Shown here piece by piece: positions 6,978 through 13,982 of a stretch of 31,448 bases of DNA. A model generated the notes under the pieces. The model saw only the letters and a list, made by a program, of their open reading frames with translations. It made no database searches and was not told the DNA's origin. The translations under genes were made by a program, and so were the position numbers. Origin of the DNA: an uncultured Bacteroidales bacterium (GTDB lineage: Bacteria > Bacteroidota > Bacteroidia > Bacteroidales > UBA3663); assembly GCA_937899265.1 (NCBI GenBank), contig CALBPV010000059.1, positions 1-31,448 of the forward strand, read 5' to 3'. The first letter of the stretch is position 1, and each line of letters starts with the position of its first letter.

Positions 6978-7009
6978 CAGAATTAGTCCTTTTTTCAGAC
7001 AAAAACAAA
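6978..7009 (-). promoter_or_regulatory. Bacteroidales-type promoter for the fimbrial operon
   Basis: Minus strand: TTTG (7009-7006), a 20-nt spacer, then TAATTCTG (6985-6978), one mismatch from TAnnTTTG. The predicted transcript starts near 6971, about 20 nt before the chosen ATG at 6951. Confidence 0.6.
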
Positions 7010-7431
7010 GTTCCGGGCGGGAAAAATGAATTTTTACTGAAATCTTTGCATAAAATTTCGTAATTAAGTTAATTTTTTGGCTGTTTTTTAAGTTTTTTCG
7101 GTCCTTATTTCCTGTTTTCCGCGCTTCTCTGTTCTGAAAAATTAAGTTATCTTGAAATCAGGCGTTACGAGCCGAAAAGTTGCAAAATTGGGTGTCCCAA
7201 CGCGGAAAACAGGAGGACAGAAATCGGTTCACCGGGAAATCCTAAGCAAAACTGCCCCTATGGGGCGAATACCCCAGCATAGGGATTTGCTCCTGAGCAG
7301 ATGCCGATGCGGTATGCTGCGGAAACGAGGTCGGAGTTATGTTTTTTTTGTCGATTTTGTCCCCGGAAATATGGCTTTTGGGAGCTTTTTTGAGATTTTA
7401 TGAGGGGAAAAGACGGATTTTAGGCCGAGAA
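7010..7431. other. Structured divergent intergenic region, possible small RNA
   Basis: About 420 nt between divergent genes with no convincing gene. It contains a perfect 13-bp inverted repeat, CCTGTTTTCCGCG (7111-7123) against CGCGGAAAACAGG (7201-7213), separated by 77 nt. A small TTGGG/CCCAA hairpin (7188-7200) abuts its right arm. A further stem, CCCTATG (7256-7262) with CATAGGG (7278-7284), encloses a GGG/CCC helix, and a TGCTC/GAGCA pair follows. The structure suggests RNA or a dispersed intergenic element. No promoter for it is obvious. Confidence 0.4.
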
Positions 7432-7463
7432 TTTGGTTATATGAAGAAAAATCGTTATATTTG
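7432..7463 (+). promoter_or_regulatory. Promoter of dapB
   Basis: TTTG (7432-7435), a 20-nt spacer and a perfect TAnnTTTG box, TATATTTG (7456-7463). Transcription should start near 7470, giving a leader of about 28 nt before the dapB ATG at 7498. Confidence 0.82.
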
Positions 7464-7497
7464 CCCCAATATTTTGTAATTAGATAACTGACAGATT

Positions 7498-8271
7498 ATG
7501 AAAATCGCTTTAATCGGTTATGGCAAAATGGGCCATATCATCGAAGACATTGCATTGAAGCGCGGTCACGAGGTGGTGGCCCGAATCGATATCGACAATC
7601 AGGCCGATATGGGGGGCGAGGCCTTCCGTAGCGCCGATGTCGCCATTGAGTTCACGACCCCCAAGACCGCTCTTGGAAATATATCGAAAACCCTCGCTGC
7701 CGGCGTGCCCGTTGTCGTAGGAACGACAGGATGGTACGACAAGCTGGAGGATGTGAAGGCCGAGGTGGCTGCCTCGGGCGGACATCTGTTCTATGCCACG
7801 AATTTCTCGGTGGGCGTGAACATCTTTCAGGCCGTGAACCGCTATTTGTCCCGAATCATGAACGGCTTTGGCGACTACGACGTTTCGATGGAAGAAACCC
7901 ACCACATCCACAAACTCGACTCTCCCTCGGGAACGGCCATCACGCTGGCCAACACCATTCTGGGCGAGTTGGACCGCAAGACGGGATGGATGGAGACGGC
8001 GCAGGTGCCCGATGGCAAGACGCTGGCCGATGTGGAGGCCAAAACTCCCAAGAGCGACGAGATGGCCATCACGGCCTATCGCAGGGGAGAGGTGCCCGGC
8101 ATCCACACGGTGATTTGGGACAGCGCGGTCGATACCATCACCCTGACCCACAGCGCCAAATCGAGAGCCGGCTTTGCCCTCGGTGCCGTGCTGGCCGCCG
8201 AGTTCCTGCCCAACCAGAAGCCCGGAGTCTATAACATGTCGGATTTGATGCCGTTCATGGTTGAGGGGTGA
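7498..8271 (+). CDS. dapB: 4-hydroxy-tetrahydrodipicolinate reductase
   Basis: A 257-residue cytoplasmic enzyme that reduces hydroxy-tetrahydrodipicolinate with NAD(P)H in the diaminopimelate/lysine pathway, feeding peptidoglycan and lysine synthesis. The Rossmann start IALIGYGKMGHIIE carries the dinucleotide-binding glycine motif. EFTTPKTAL and GTTGW follow, then ATNFSVGVNIF. The catalytic signature ETHHIHKLDSPSGTA, near residue 132, holds the His-His pair and the Lys and SGTA substrate-binding residues. Length is normal for the short Bacteroidetes form. The gene has its own promoter, and its stop codon lies at the edge of a duplicated intergenic element shared with lepB. Confidence 0.96.
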   Translation: MKIALIGYGKMGHIIEDIALKRGHEVVARIDIDNQADMGGEAFRSADVAIEFTTPKTALGNISKTLAAGVPVVVGTTGWYDKLEDVKAEVAASGGHLFYATNFSVGVNIFQAVNRYLSRIMNGFGDYDVSMEETHHIHKLDSPSGTAITLANTILGELDRKTGWMETAQVPDGKTLADVEAKTPKSDEMAITAYRRGEVPGIHTVIWDSAVDTITLTHSAKSRAGFALGAVLAAEFLPNQKPGVYNMSDLMPFMVEG

Positions 8272-8356
8272 GGGTTCAAGAGGTTCGAGAGGTTCGAAAA
8301 AACTAGAGTTTTTTCATTTTAAAAACGGGGAATATGGGGAAAAGTAAGGTTCAAGG
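8266..8356. repeat. Duplicated intergenic element, copy 1 (after dapB)
   Basis: It begins at the dapB stop (GGGTGAGGG), continues with GAGGTTCGA units, a weak hairpin AAAAAAC-TAGA-GTTTTTT (8297-8314), then an AACGGGGAATATGGGGAAAAG block and AGGTTCAAGG. A near-identical element follows lepB. The T-rich hairpin may serve as a weak terminator. Confidence 0.8.
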
Positions 8357-8406
8357 TTTAAGGGTTTAAGAGTTCAGGTTTAAGAGTTTAAGAGTTCAGG
8401 TTCAAA
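8346..8406. repeat. Degenerate heptamer tract upstream of lepB
   Basis: Imperfect copies of GGTTTAA/GGTTCAA/GAGTTCA fill the leader before the lepB start at 8416. The unit matches tracts after lepB and near 1244-1287. Confidence 0.7.
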
Positions 8407-8415
8407 TAGTTGATT

Positions 8416-9861
8416 ATGACTGAGAACAACAATACGATGCGCGGCTTCGGCCGCAGGATGACGACCGGCGAGAAGGTGAAGTGCGGGCTGTGGTGTCTGG
8501 CCATCGCCCTCTTCGCCCTCTGGATGGGGTCGTGGGTACCGCTGTTGGCACTGCCTTTTGCGGTGGATGTCTATTGGACCAAGTTCATTCCGTGGACTTG
8601 GTGGAAGGGTATCAAGAACGGTTTCCTGCGCAGTGTGATGAGCTGGGTGGATGCCATTGTGTTTGCGCTGGTGGCTGTGTGGATTCTGCAGAATTTCTTC
8701 GTGCAGAACTTCAAAATCCCCACGACATCGCTTGAGAAGACCATGAGAGCCGGCGACTACCTGCTGGTGTCGAAGGTGAGCTACGGTCCGCGCATCCCCA
8801 TGACGCCCCTCTCGCTGCCCATCTTCCACAATACAATTGACATTCTGGGAGCCAACTTGGGCGACAGCTATCTCGACAAACCGCTCCTGGACTATAGCCG
8901 TATGCCCGGCTTGGGCAAGGTGGAGCGCTACGATATCGTGGTGTTCAACTATCCTTCGGGCGATACCGTAGCCAGCGAAATGCCGTCGGCCGACTACTAT
9001 CAGCTGCGTTTCCAATTCGGAACGGAGGCCATGCATGCGGGCAAGTTCGGCAAACTGATTTACCGTCCTGTCGATCGCAGGGAGAACTATGTGAAACGTT
9101 GCGTGGGTCTGCCCGGCGACACGCTCCAAATCATCGACAACATCATCCACATCGACGGCAAAGCGCTGGAGACACCCCGATATGCCCAGCAGCGATATTT
9201 CGTGGCCACACAGCCCGGCAAGGAGATTGCTGCCTCGACATGGAAGAAACTGGGTGTCTATGACGAAGACCACACGGACTTTGACCTCGTGGCCAACTTC
9301 CCCAAGACGGAGCTGGCCATGACGCTGGGACTGGCTACAGACGTACAGACCGGCGAGTTCAAGGGCAAGATATACTCCGCCTTGCTGACGCGCGAGATGA
9401 AAGCCAAACTCGAAGGCATGACCGGTACGGTGGTCTATGTGGGCGTGGTTCCTGCCGAGATATTCGGAAGGGACTTTGTCTATCCGCTCTCGGAGACCAA
9501 TCCTTGGACACGTGCCGACTACGGCCCCATCTGGATTCCCAAGAAGGGAGCCAGCGTGGAGCTGAACGCCTGGAATGCGGAGGTCTATGGGCGCTGCATC
9601 CGCAACTATGAGGGCAATACGCTCGAAGAAGGTGAGGGTGGCACTTGGCTGCTCAACGGCAAGCCCGCCACGACCTACACCTTTCGGATGGACTATTACT
9701 GGATGATGGGCGACAACCGCGACAACTCGGCCGACTCGCGCTACTGGGGCTTCGTGCCCGAAAATCACATCGTGGGCAAACCTCTCTTCATCTGGTTCTC
9801 GCTTGACCCCGAGACGGGAAGTATGCTCACTGAACGAATCCTGATGAGGGTTCATGGGTGA
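8416..9861 (+). CDS. lepB: Signal peptidase I (long Bacteroidetes form)
   Basis: A 481-residue membrane protease that removes signal peptides of Sec-exported proteins. Two hydrophobic segments (about residues 25-55 and 75-98) precede the periplasmic catalytic domain. The Ser-box is KIPTTSLEKTMRAGD, with nucleophile Ser105. The Lys-box is ENYVKRCVGLPGD, with general base Lys227. The last box, MMGDNRDNSADSRYWGFVP, is near residue 435. Compared with the 320-residue E. coli enzyme it has long insertions between the Ser and Lys boxes and between the Lys box and the final box, as is common in this phylum. I use the ATG at 8416 rather than an upstream TTG. Its stop lies in the second copy of the intergenic element. 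Confidence 0.95.
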   Translation: MTENNNTMRGFGRRMTTGEKVKCGLWCLAIALFALWMGSWVPLLALPFAVDVYWTKFIPWTWWKGIKNGFLRSVMSWVDAIVFALVAVWILQNFFVQNFKIPTTSLEKTMRAGDYLLVSKVSYGPRIPMTPLSLPIFHNTIDILGANLGDSYLDKPLLDYSRMPGLGKVERYDIVVFNYPSGDTVASEMPSADYYQLRFQFGTEAMHAGKFGKLIYRPVDRRENYVKRCVGLPGDTLQIIDNIIHIDGKALETPRYAQQRYFVATQPGKEIAASTWKKLGVYDEDHTDFDLVANFPKTELAMTLGLATDVQTGEFKGKIYSALLTREMKAKLEGMTGTVVYVGVVPAEIFGRDFVYPLSETNPWTRADYGPIWIPKKGASVELNAWNAEVYGRCIRNYEGNTLEEGEGGTWLLNGKPATTYTFRMDYYWMMGDNRDNSADSRYWGFVPENHIVGKPLFIWFSLDPETGSMLTERILMRVHG

Positions 9862-9960
9862 GGGCTCCAGGTTTGAGAGGTTCGAGAGGTTCGAGAGGTT
9901 CGAAAAAACTAGAGTTTTTTATTTTAATAACGGGGAATATGGGGAAAAGAGGTTCAAGGT
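9856..9960. repeat. Duplicated intergenic element, copy 2 (after lepB)
   Basis: Same order as copy 1: GGGTGAGGG at the stop codon, GAGGTTCGA units (one more than in copy 1), the hairpin AAAAAAC-TAGA-GTTTTTT (9903-9920), then an AACGGGGAATATGGGGAAAAG block and AGGTTCAAGG. In an open frame from 9854 it would translate to a Phe-Glu-Arg repeat, which I regard as non-coding. Confidence 0.8.
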
Positions 9961-10004
9961 TCTCAATGTTCAATGTTCAAGGTTCAAGGTTCAAAGTTTA
10001 AAGT
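9950..10004. repeat. Degenerate heptamer tract upstream of the WbqC-like gene
   Basis: Imperfect GGTTCAA and TGTTCAA units end directly at the ATG at 10007. Same family as the tracts at 8346-8406 and 1244-1287. Confidence 0.7.
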
Positions 10005-10006
10005 TG

Positions 10007-10645
10007 ATGGATAAGACCTTCCTGCTCTCAACCGCCTATCTGGCACCGGTGGCCTACTACGCAGTGCTCTATCATGCGCCAAAGGTCATTATCGAGACGC
10101 ATGAGAACTACAACAAGCAGAGCTACAGGAACCGCTGTTTCCTCGGCTCGGATCAAGGCCCACTGACATTGAGCATCAACGTGGAGAAAGGAGCCCGAAT
10201 CAAATGCCCCATTCGGGAGGTGCGTCTCTCGGACCACGGGGAGTGGCGACACCAGCATCTCATCGCCATCATGAGTGCATACGGGAGAACGCCGTTCTAC
10301 GAATACTACATCGACGAACTGGCTCCCCTCTGGCAACAGGAAAGCGAGACGCTGCTGGGACTGAACGAAGCCCTGAGACGCAAGATATGCGAGCTGATAG
10401 GCTTCGCACCCGCAGTGGAGTATTCGACGGAATACATTGAGGCCGGGGAAGGCATCAGAGACCTCCGCGAAACGCTTCATCCCAAGCGTCCTCTCGAGGC
10501 CGCCCTGCCGGAGTTCAAGGCCGAGCCCTATTGGCAGGTTTTTGGCGAGAGACAGCCTTTCCTTCCCAATCTGAGCATCCTCGACCTGCTCTTCAATATG
10601 GGACCCGAGTCGATTCTTGTGTTGAGAGACTCCTTTGAGAGTTGA
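10007..10645 (+). CDS. WbqC-like family protein
   Basis: A 212-residue soluble protein. The start LLSTAYLAPVAYYAVL and the following ETHENYNKQSYRNRCFL correspond to the WbqC-like family, whose members carry a Tyr/Lys/Arg signature in this region and are often encoded near O-antigen or sugar-nucleotide genes. WPIV-type strands follow (GPLTLSINVEK, IREVRLSD), then an EWRHQHLIAIMSAYGRTPFYEYY block and a C-terminal LFNMGPES motif. The biochemical function is not established; a role in polysaccharide biosynthesis or amino-sugar modification has been suggested for relatives. The ATG at 10007 is chosen because the upstream in-frame extension only translates repeats. The stop codon lies inside the first unit of the next heptamer tract. 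Confidence 0.82.
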   Translation: MDKTFLLSTAYLAPVAYYAVLYHAPKVIIETHENYNKQSYRNRCFLGSDQGPLTLSINVEKGARIKCPIREVRLSDHGEWRHQHLIAIMSAYGRTPFYEYYIDELAPLWQQESETLLGLNEALRRKICELIGFAPAVEYSTEYIEAGEGIRDLRETLHPKRPLEAALPEFKAEPYWQVFGERQPFLPNLSILDLLFNMGPESILVLRDSFES

Positions 10646-10692
10646 AAGTTGAAAGTTAAAAGTTGAAAGTTGAAAGTTAAAAGTTGAAAGTT
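10640..10692. repeat. Heptamer tandem repeat with 21-nt higher order, before dxs
   Basis: Seven exact-phase 7-mers follow the order AGTTGAA, AGTTGAA, AGTTAAA, AGTTGAA, AGTTGAA, AGTTAAA, AGTTGAA, plus a partial AGTT. The first three units are repeated exactly as a 21-nt block. The tract overlaps the stop of the WbqC-like gene and ends 8 nt before the dxs ATG. Confidence 0.92.
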
Positions 10693-10700
10693 ACAAATAT

Positions 10701-12620
10701 ATGCAAGACAACGTGACTGACATCCTGAAAACCATCGGCTATCCTGCCGATTTGCGCCAATTGCCCGAAAGCCAATTGACGGATGTTTGTGATGCCGTTC
10801 GTCAATATATAATTCGGGAATGTTCGGTCCATCCGGGACATTTTGCATCGTCGTTGGGTGCTGTGGAAATCACGGTGGCTCTCCACTATGTCTATAACAC
10901 GCCGGAGGACCGTATCGTATGGGACGTGGGTCATCAGGCTTACGCCCACAAGATTCTGACGGGACGGAGGGAACAGTTTGACACACTGCGTCAGCTGCAC
11001 GGTCTGAAAGGATTCCCCACGCCGGAGGAAAGCGAATACGACACTTTTGCTGCCGGACATGCCTCCAATTCCATTTCGGCGGCACTCGGTATGTCGGTGG
11101 CGAGTCACTTGAGCGGCCGCAAGAATAAGGTTGTGGCCGTGATAGGCGACGCGTCCATTGCAGGCGGTCTGGCCTTTGAGGGTCTGAACAATGCAACGAC
11201 CCGTCCGAACAACCTGCTCATCATACTGAACGACAACCGCATGGCCATCGACAAGAACGTGGGAGCCCTGTCGAAGTACCTGACCCGCATCTCGACATCG
11301 CGGCGCTACAACCAGCTGCGCTGGCATGCCTACAAGACGATGCGGAGGTTGCACCTGATGGGAGATGCCTTGCGACGCGGTTTGATACGCTTCAACAACA
11401 GCGTGAAGGCGATGGTGTCGCACAGGCAGAACATCTTCGAGGGTCTGGACCTGAGGTATTTCGGCCCGGTTGACGGGCACGACGTGGTGTCGCTGGTTCA
11501 CATACTTCGGAAAATCAAGGACTTGAACGGCCCAAAGCTGCTGCACATCTGCACGGTGAAGGGCAAGGGCTTCGAACCTGCCGAGAAGGATGCCACCATC
11601 TGGCACGCTCCCGGCAAATTCGACCCCGAGACGGGAGAGAGGCTCACCGAGGACGAGAGCAACAAGCCTCCGCGATTCCAGGATGTGTTCGGCCACACGC
11701 TGGTGGAACTTGCCGAAACAGACAAACGCATCACGGGCGTGACACCTGCCATGCCGTCGGGCTGCTCGATGAACTTTATGATGTCGGCCTTCCCGTTGAG
11801 GACCTTTGACGTGGGCATTGCCGAAGAACATGCGGTGACCTTCTCGGGCGGCATGGCCAAAGAAGGCAAGATACCGTTCTGCAACATCTACTCGAGCTTC
11901 ATGCAGAGGGCCGTCGATGAGGTAATCCACGACGTGGCGTTGCTGGGACTGCATGTAGTGTTCTGTCTGGACCGAGCCGGTCTCGTGGGAGCCGACGGGC
12001 CGACCCATCACGGCGCTTTCGACCTGCCCATTTTCCGTGCCATTCCCGGCATGACCGTTTGTTCGCCCATCGACGAACATGCGCTCCGCCGCCTGATGTA
12101 CACAGCCTACAAGGGCGAGGGCCCCTGGATGATACGTTATCCGAGGGGTCGAGGCTCCAGAGTCGATTGGAAATGTGCGCTCGAAGAGTTGCCCACGGGC
12201 AAAGGGGTGTGCCTGAGCGACGGAAAACGGGAGGATGCTCCCGGGGTTCCCGTACGCAAAGCCGTGCTCTCCTTGGGTCCCATCGGACTGGAGGTGAAGA
12301 AAGCCATTGCGCTGGCCATCGGACAGCAGAAGAGTCCCGAGGGTTATGCCCACTATGATATGGTGTTCCTGAAACCCATCGACAGGGAACTGTTGAAGGA
12401 AGTCTTTGCGACCTACGACACCGTCGTGACGGTGGAAGACGGCACGCTGACAGGCGGATTGGGGTCGGCTGTGCTCGAAGAAGCCAGTGCCCTGGGCTAC
12501 AAGGGACGGGTGGTGAGAGTCGGTATTCCCGACCGATTCATCGAACAGGGGTCGGTGCCCGAGCTCATGGAATTGTGTGGAATGGATGCCCAAAGCATCG
12601 CTAACATATTGACAGCATGA
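10701..12620 (+). CDS. dxs: 1-deoxy-D-xylulose-5-phosphate synthase
   Basis: A 639-residue thiamine-diphosphate enzyme that condenses pyruvate and glyceraldehyde 3-phosphate, the first step of the MEP isoprenoid pathway. Visible motifs are HPGHFASSLGAVEITVALHYV, VWDVGHQAYAHKILTGR with the catalytic His, and AGHASNSISAALGM. The ThDP/Mg motif GDASIAGGLAFEGLNNA is near residue 148; it has Ala where many homologues have GDG, a variant I recall from other Bacteroidetes. The transketolase-like domain has DVGIAEEHAVTFSGGMA and DRAGLVGADGPTHHG, and the C-terminal domain follows. Length is normal. Its TGA overlaps the trkA ATG, so the two are probably translationally coupled. Confidence 0.96.
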   Translation: MQDNVTDILKTIGYPADLRQLPESQLTDVCDAVRQYIIRECSVHPGHFASSLGAVEITVALHYVYNTPEDRIVWDVGHQAYAHKILTGRREQFDTLRQLHGLKGFPTPEESEYDTFAAGHASNSISAALGMSVASHLSGRKNKVVAVIGDASIAGGLAFEGLNNATTRPNNLLIILNDNRMAIDKNVGALSKYLTRISTSRRYNQLRWHAYKTMRRLHLMGDALRRGLIRFNNSVKAMVSHRQNIFEGLDLRYFGPVDGHDVVSLVHILRKIKDLNGPKLLHICTVKGKGFEPAEKDATIWHAPGKFDPETGERLTEDESNKPPRFQDVFGHTLVELAETDKRITGVTPAMPSGCSMNFMMSAFPLRTFDVGIAEEHAVTFSGGMAKEGKIPFCNIYSSFMQRAVDEVIHDVALLGLHVVFCLDRAGLVGADGPTHHGAFDLPIFRAIPGMTVCSPIDEHALRRLMYTAYKGEGPWMIRYPRGRGSRVDWKCALEELPTGKGVCLSDGKREDAPGVPVRKAVLSLGPIGLEVKKAIALAIGQQKSPEGYAHYDMVFLKPIDRELLKEVFATYDTVVTVEDGTLTGGLGSAVLEEASALGYKGRVVRVGIPDRFIEQGSVPELMELCGMDAQSIANILTA

Positions 12621-13951
12621 AAATCGTTATTGCAGGCGCCCGCGAAGTGGGTACACATCTTGCCAAACTTCTGTCGGCGGACAACATGGATGTGATACTG
12701 ATAGATGAAGATCCCGAACGCCTCTCGCAGCTTGCGTTCTTGAACATCATGACCCTGTTGGGTTCGCCCACCTCGATAGCGACCCTGAGGGAGGCGGAGG
12801 TGAACAAAGCCGACCTCTTCATAGCCGTAACGCCCGTTGAGAGTGTCAACATCCACGCCTGTCTGCTGGCCACCAACATGGGAGCCCGCAGAACGATGGC
12901 TCGTATCGACAACTACGAACTGCAGAAAGAAGAGTCAACCACATTCTATCGCAGAATCGGTGTCTCGAGTCTCATTTATCCCGAGTTTCTGGGTGGACAG
13001 GCCATTGCCCGCGTCATTGCCACACCCTGGGCCCGTCTGTCGGTTGAGTTCTGCGAAGGAAGCCTCCTCCTGCTTGCCGTCAAGGTGAGAGAGGGAGCCC
13101 CCATTGTCGGACAGAAGCTGATGGACCTCGGACGCGAACACAAGCAGTATCATGTGGCTGCCATCAAGCGCGGCGAGAACCTGATTATCCCCTCGGGTGC
13201 CGACAGCGTGCTGGCCGAGGATATCGTCTTCTTCATGACGACCCCCGACGAACAGAATGCCGTCCGGTTGGTGTGCGGCAAGAAAGTGAAGGACATCCGC
13301 CGCATCATATTCATGGGCGGTCGCAGAATAGGCGTGCAGGCTGCATTCGCTTTGCCCCAAGGTATGGACATCGTCTTTGTGGAGAAGGACAGGCAGCGAG
13401 CCGAACGCCTGCTGGAACTGGTCAAAGGCTGTCATGTGATTCAGGGCGGCGAGGACGACATGGACGTTTTTGCGGAGCTGCATCTTACCCGCAACGACTG
13501 CTTCGTGGCCCTGGGCGACAATTCGGGGAGCAATGTCCTCTCGTGCCTCAACGCCAAAAAACTGGGCGTAGGCAAAACCATCGCCGAGATAGAGGACGTG
13601 GGTTACATTACGATAGCCGACAATCTGAACATCGGTTCGACCGTGAACAAGAAGCTGCTCACTGCCGCTTCGATTTACCAGATGCTGCTCAATGCCGACA
13701 AGACCTCGGCCAAAGTCTATTCGCTAGTCGATGCCCAAATTGCCGACTTGGTGGCTCAACCCGACTCGTACATTACCAAGGCTCCCGTCAAAAGTCTCAA
13801 GATAGACCGGGATATCACCTTGGGCGGTCTGGTGCGCAACGGCGTGGGCCACACCATCGGTGGCGACACGCAGATTCTGCCCGGCGATCATGTCGTGGTG
13901 GTATGCCGCGACGAAAAGATACGACAAGTCGAAAAACTTTTCCTCGGCTGA
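12617..13951 (+). CDS. trkA: Trk system potassium uptake regulatory subunit TrkA
   Basis: A 444-residue cytoplasmic NAD(H)-binding subunit that gates the TrkH potassium channel. It has two tandem RCK modules, each a Rossmann (TrkA-N) half plus a TrkA-C half. The first starts KIVIAGAREVGTHLAKLL with DVILIDEDPERL. The second starts near residue 228, with RRIIFMGGRRIGVQAAFAL and IVFVEKDRQRAE. The first dinucleotide loop reads GAREVG, close to the usual GxGxVG but with Ala and Arg in the loop. TrkA-C regions lie around 140-225 and 365-444, the latter ending in DHVVVVCRDEKI. It overlaps dxs by 4 nt, and trkH follows 31 nt downstream, giving the complete two-component transporter. Confidence 0.94.
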   Translation: MKIVIAGAREVGTHLAKLLSADNMDVILIDEDPERLSQLAFLNIMTLLGSPTSIATLREAEVNKADLFIAVTPVESVNIHACLLATNMGARRTMARIDNYELQKEESTTFYRRIGVSSLIYPEFLGGQAIARVIATPWARLSVEFCEGSLLLLAVKVREGAPIVGQKLMDLGREHKQYHVAAIKRGENLIIPSGADSVLAEDIVFFMTTPDEQNAVRLVCGKKVKDIRRIIFMGGRRIGVQAAFALPQGMDIVFVEKDRQRAERLLELVKGCHVIQGGEDDMDVFAELHLTRNDCFVALGDNSGSNVLSCLNAKKLGVGKTIAEIEDVGYITIADNLNIGSTVNKKLLTAASIYQMLLNADKTSAKVYSLVDAQIADLVAQPDSYITKAPVKSLKIDRDITLGGLVRNGVGHTIGGDTQILPGDHVVVVCRDEKIRQVEKLFLG

Positions 13952-13982
13952 TATTATTACTTCTCAAATTCCAGTTTCTCGG

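Noticed and set aside
7152..7403. An 83-codon plus-strand frame in the divergent intergenic region
   Set aside because: It has no recognisable motif and overlaps the strong hairpins and the right arm of the inverted repeat. I treat the region as structured non-coding DNA, though a small gene cannot be excluded.
8380..9855. A 491-codon open frame on the minus strand opposite lepB
   Set aside because: It mirrors lepB, which has all catalytic boxes. The opposite frame has no recognisable domain and a His/Arg-rich composition typical of antisense shadows.
9854..10006. N-terminal extension of the WbqC-like protein with Phe-Glu-Arg repeats
   Set aside because: The extension only translates the duplicated intergenic element and heptamers; family proteins begin near the ATG at 10007.
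10677..12593. A 638-codon minus-strand frame opposite dxs
   Set aside because: dxs is unmistakable on the plus strand; the antisense frame is a codon-bias artefact.
13860..13982. A longer TrkH starting inside trkA
   Set aside because: The extension lies in trkA and is polar; the normal TrkH start is the ATG at 13983.
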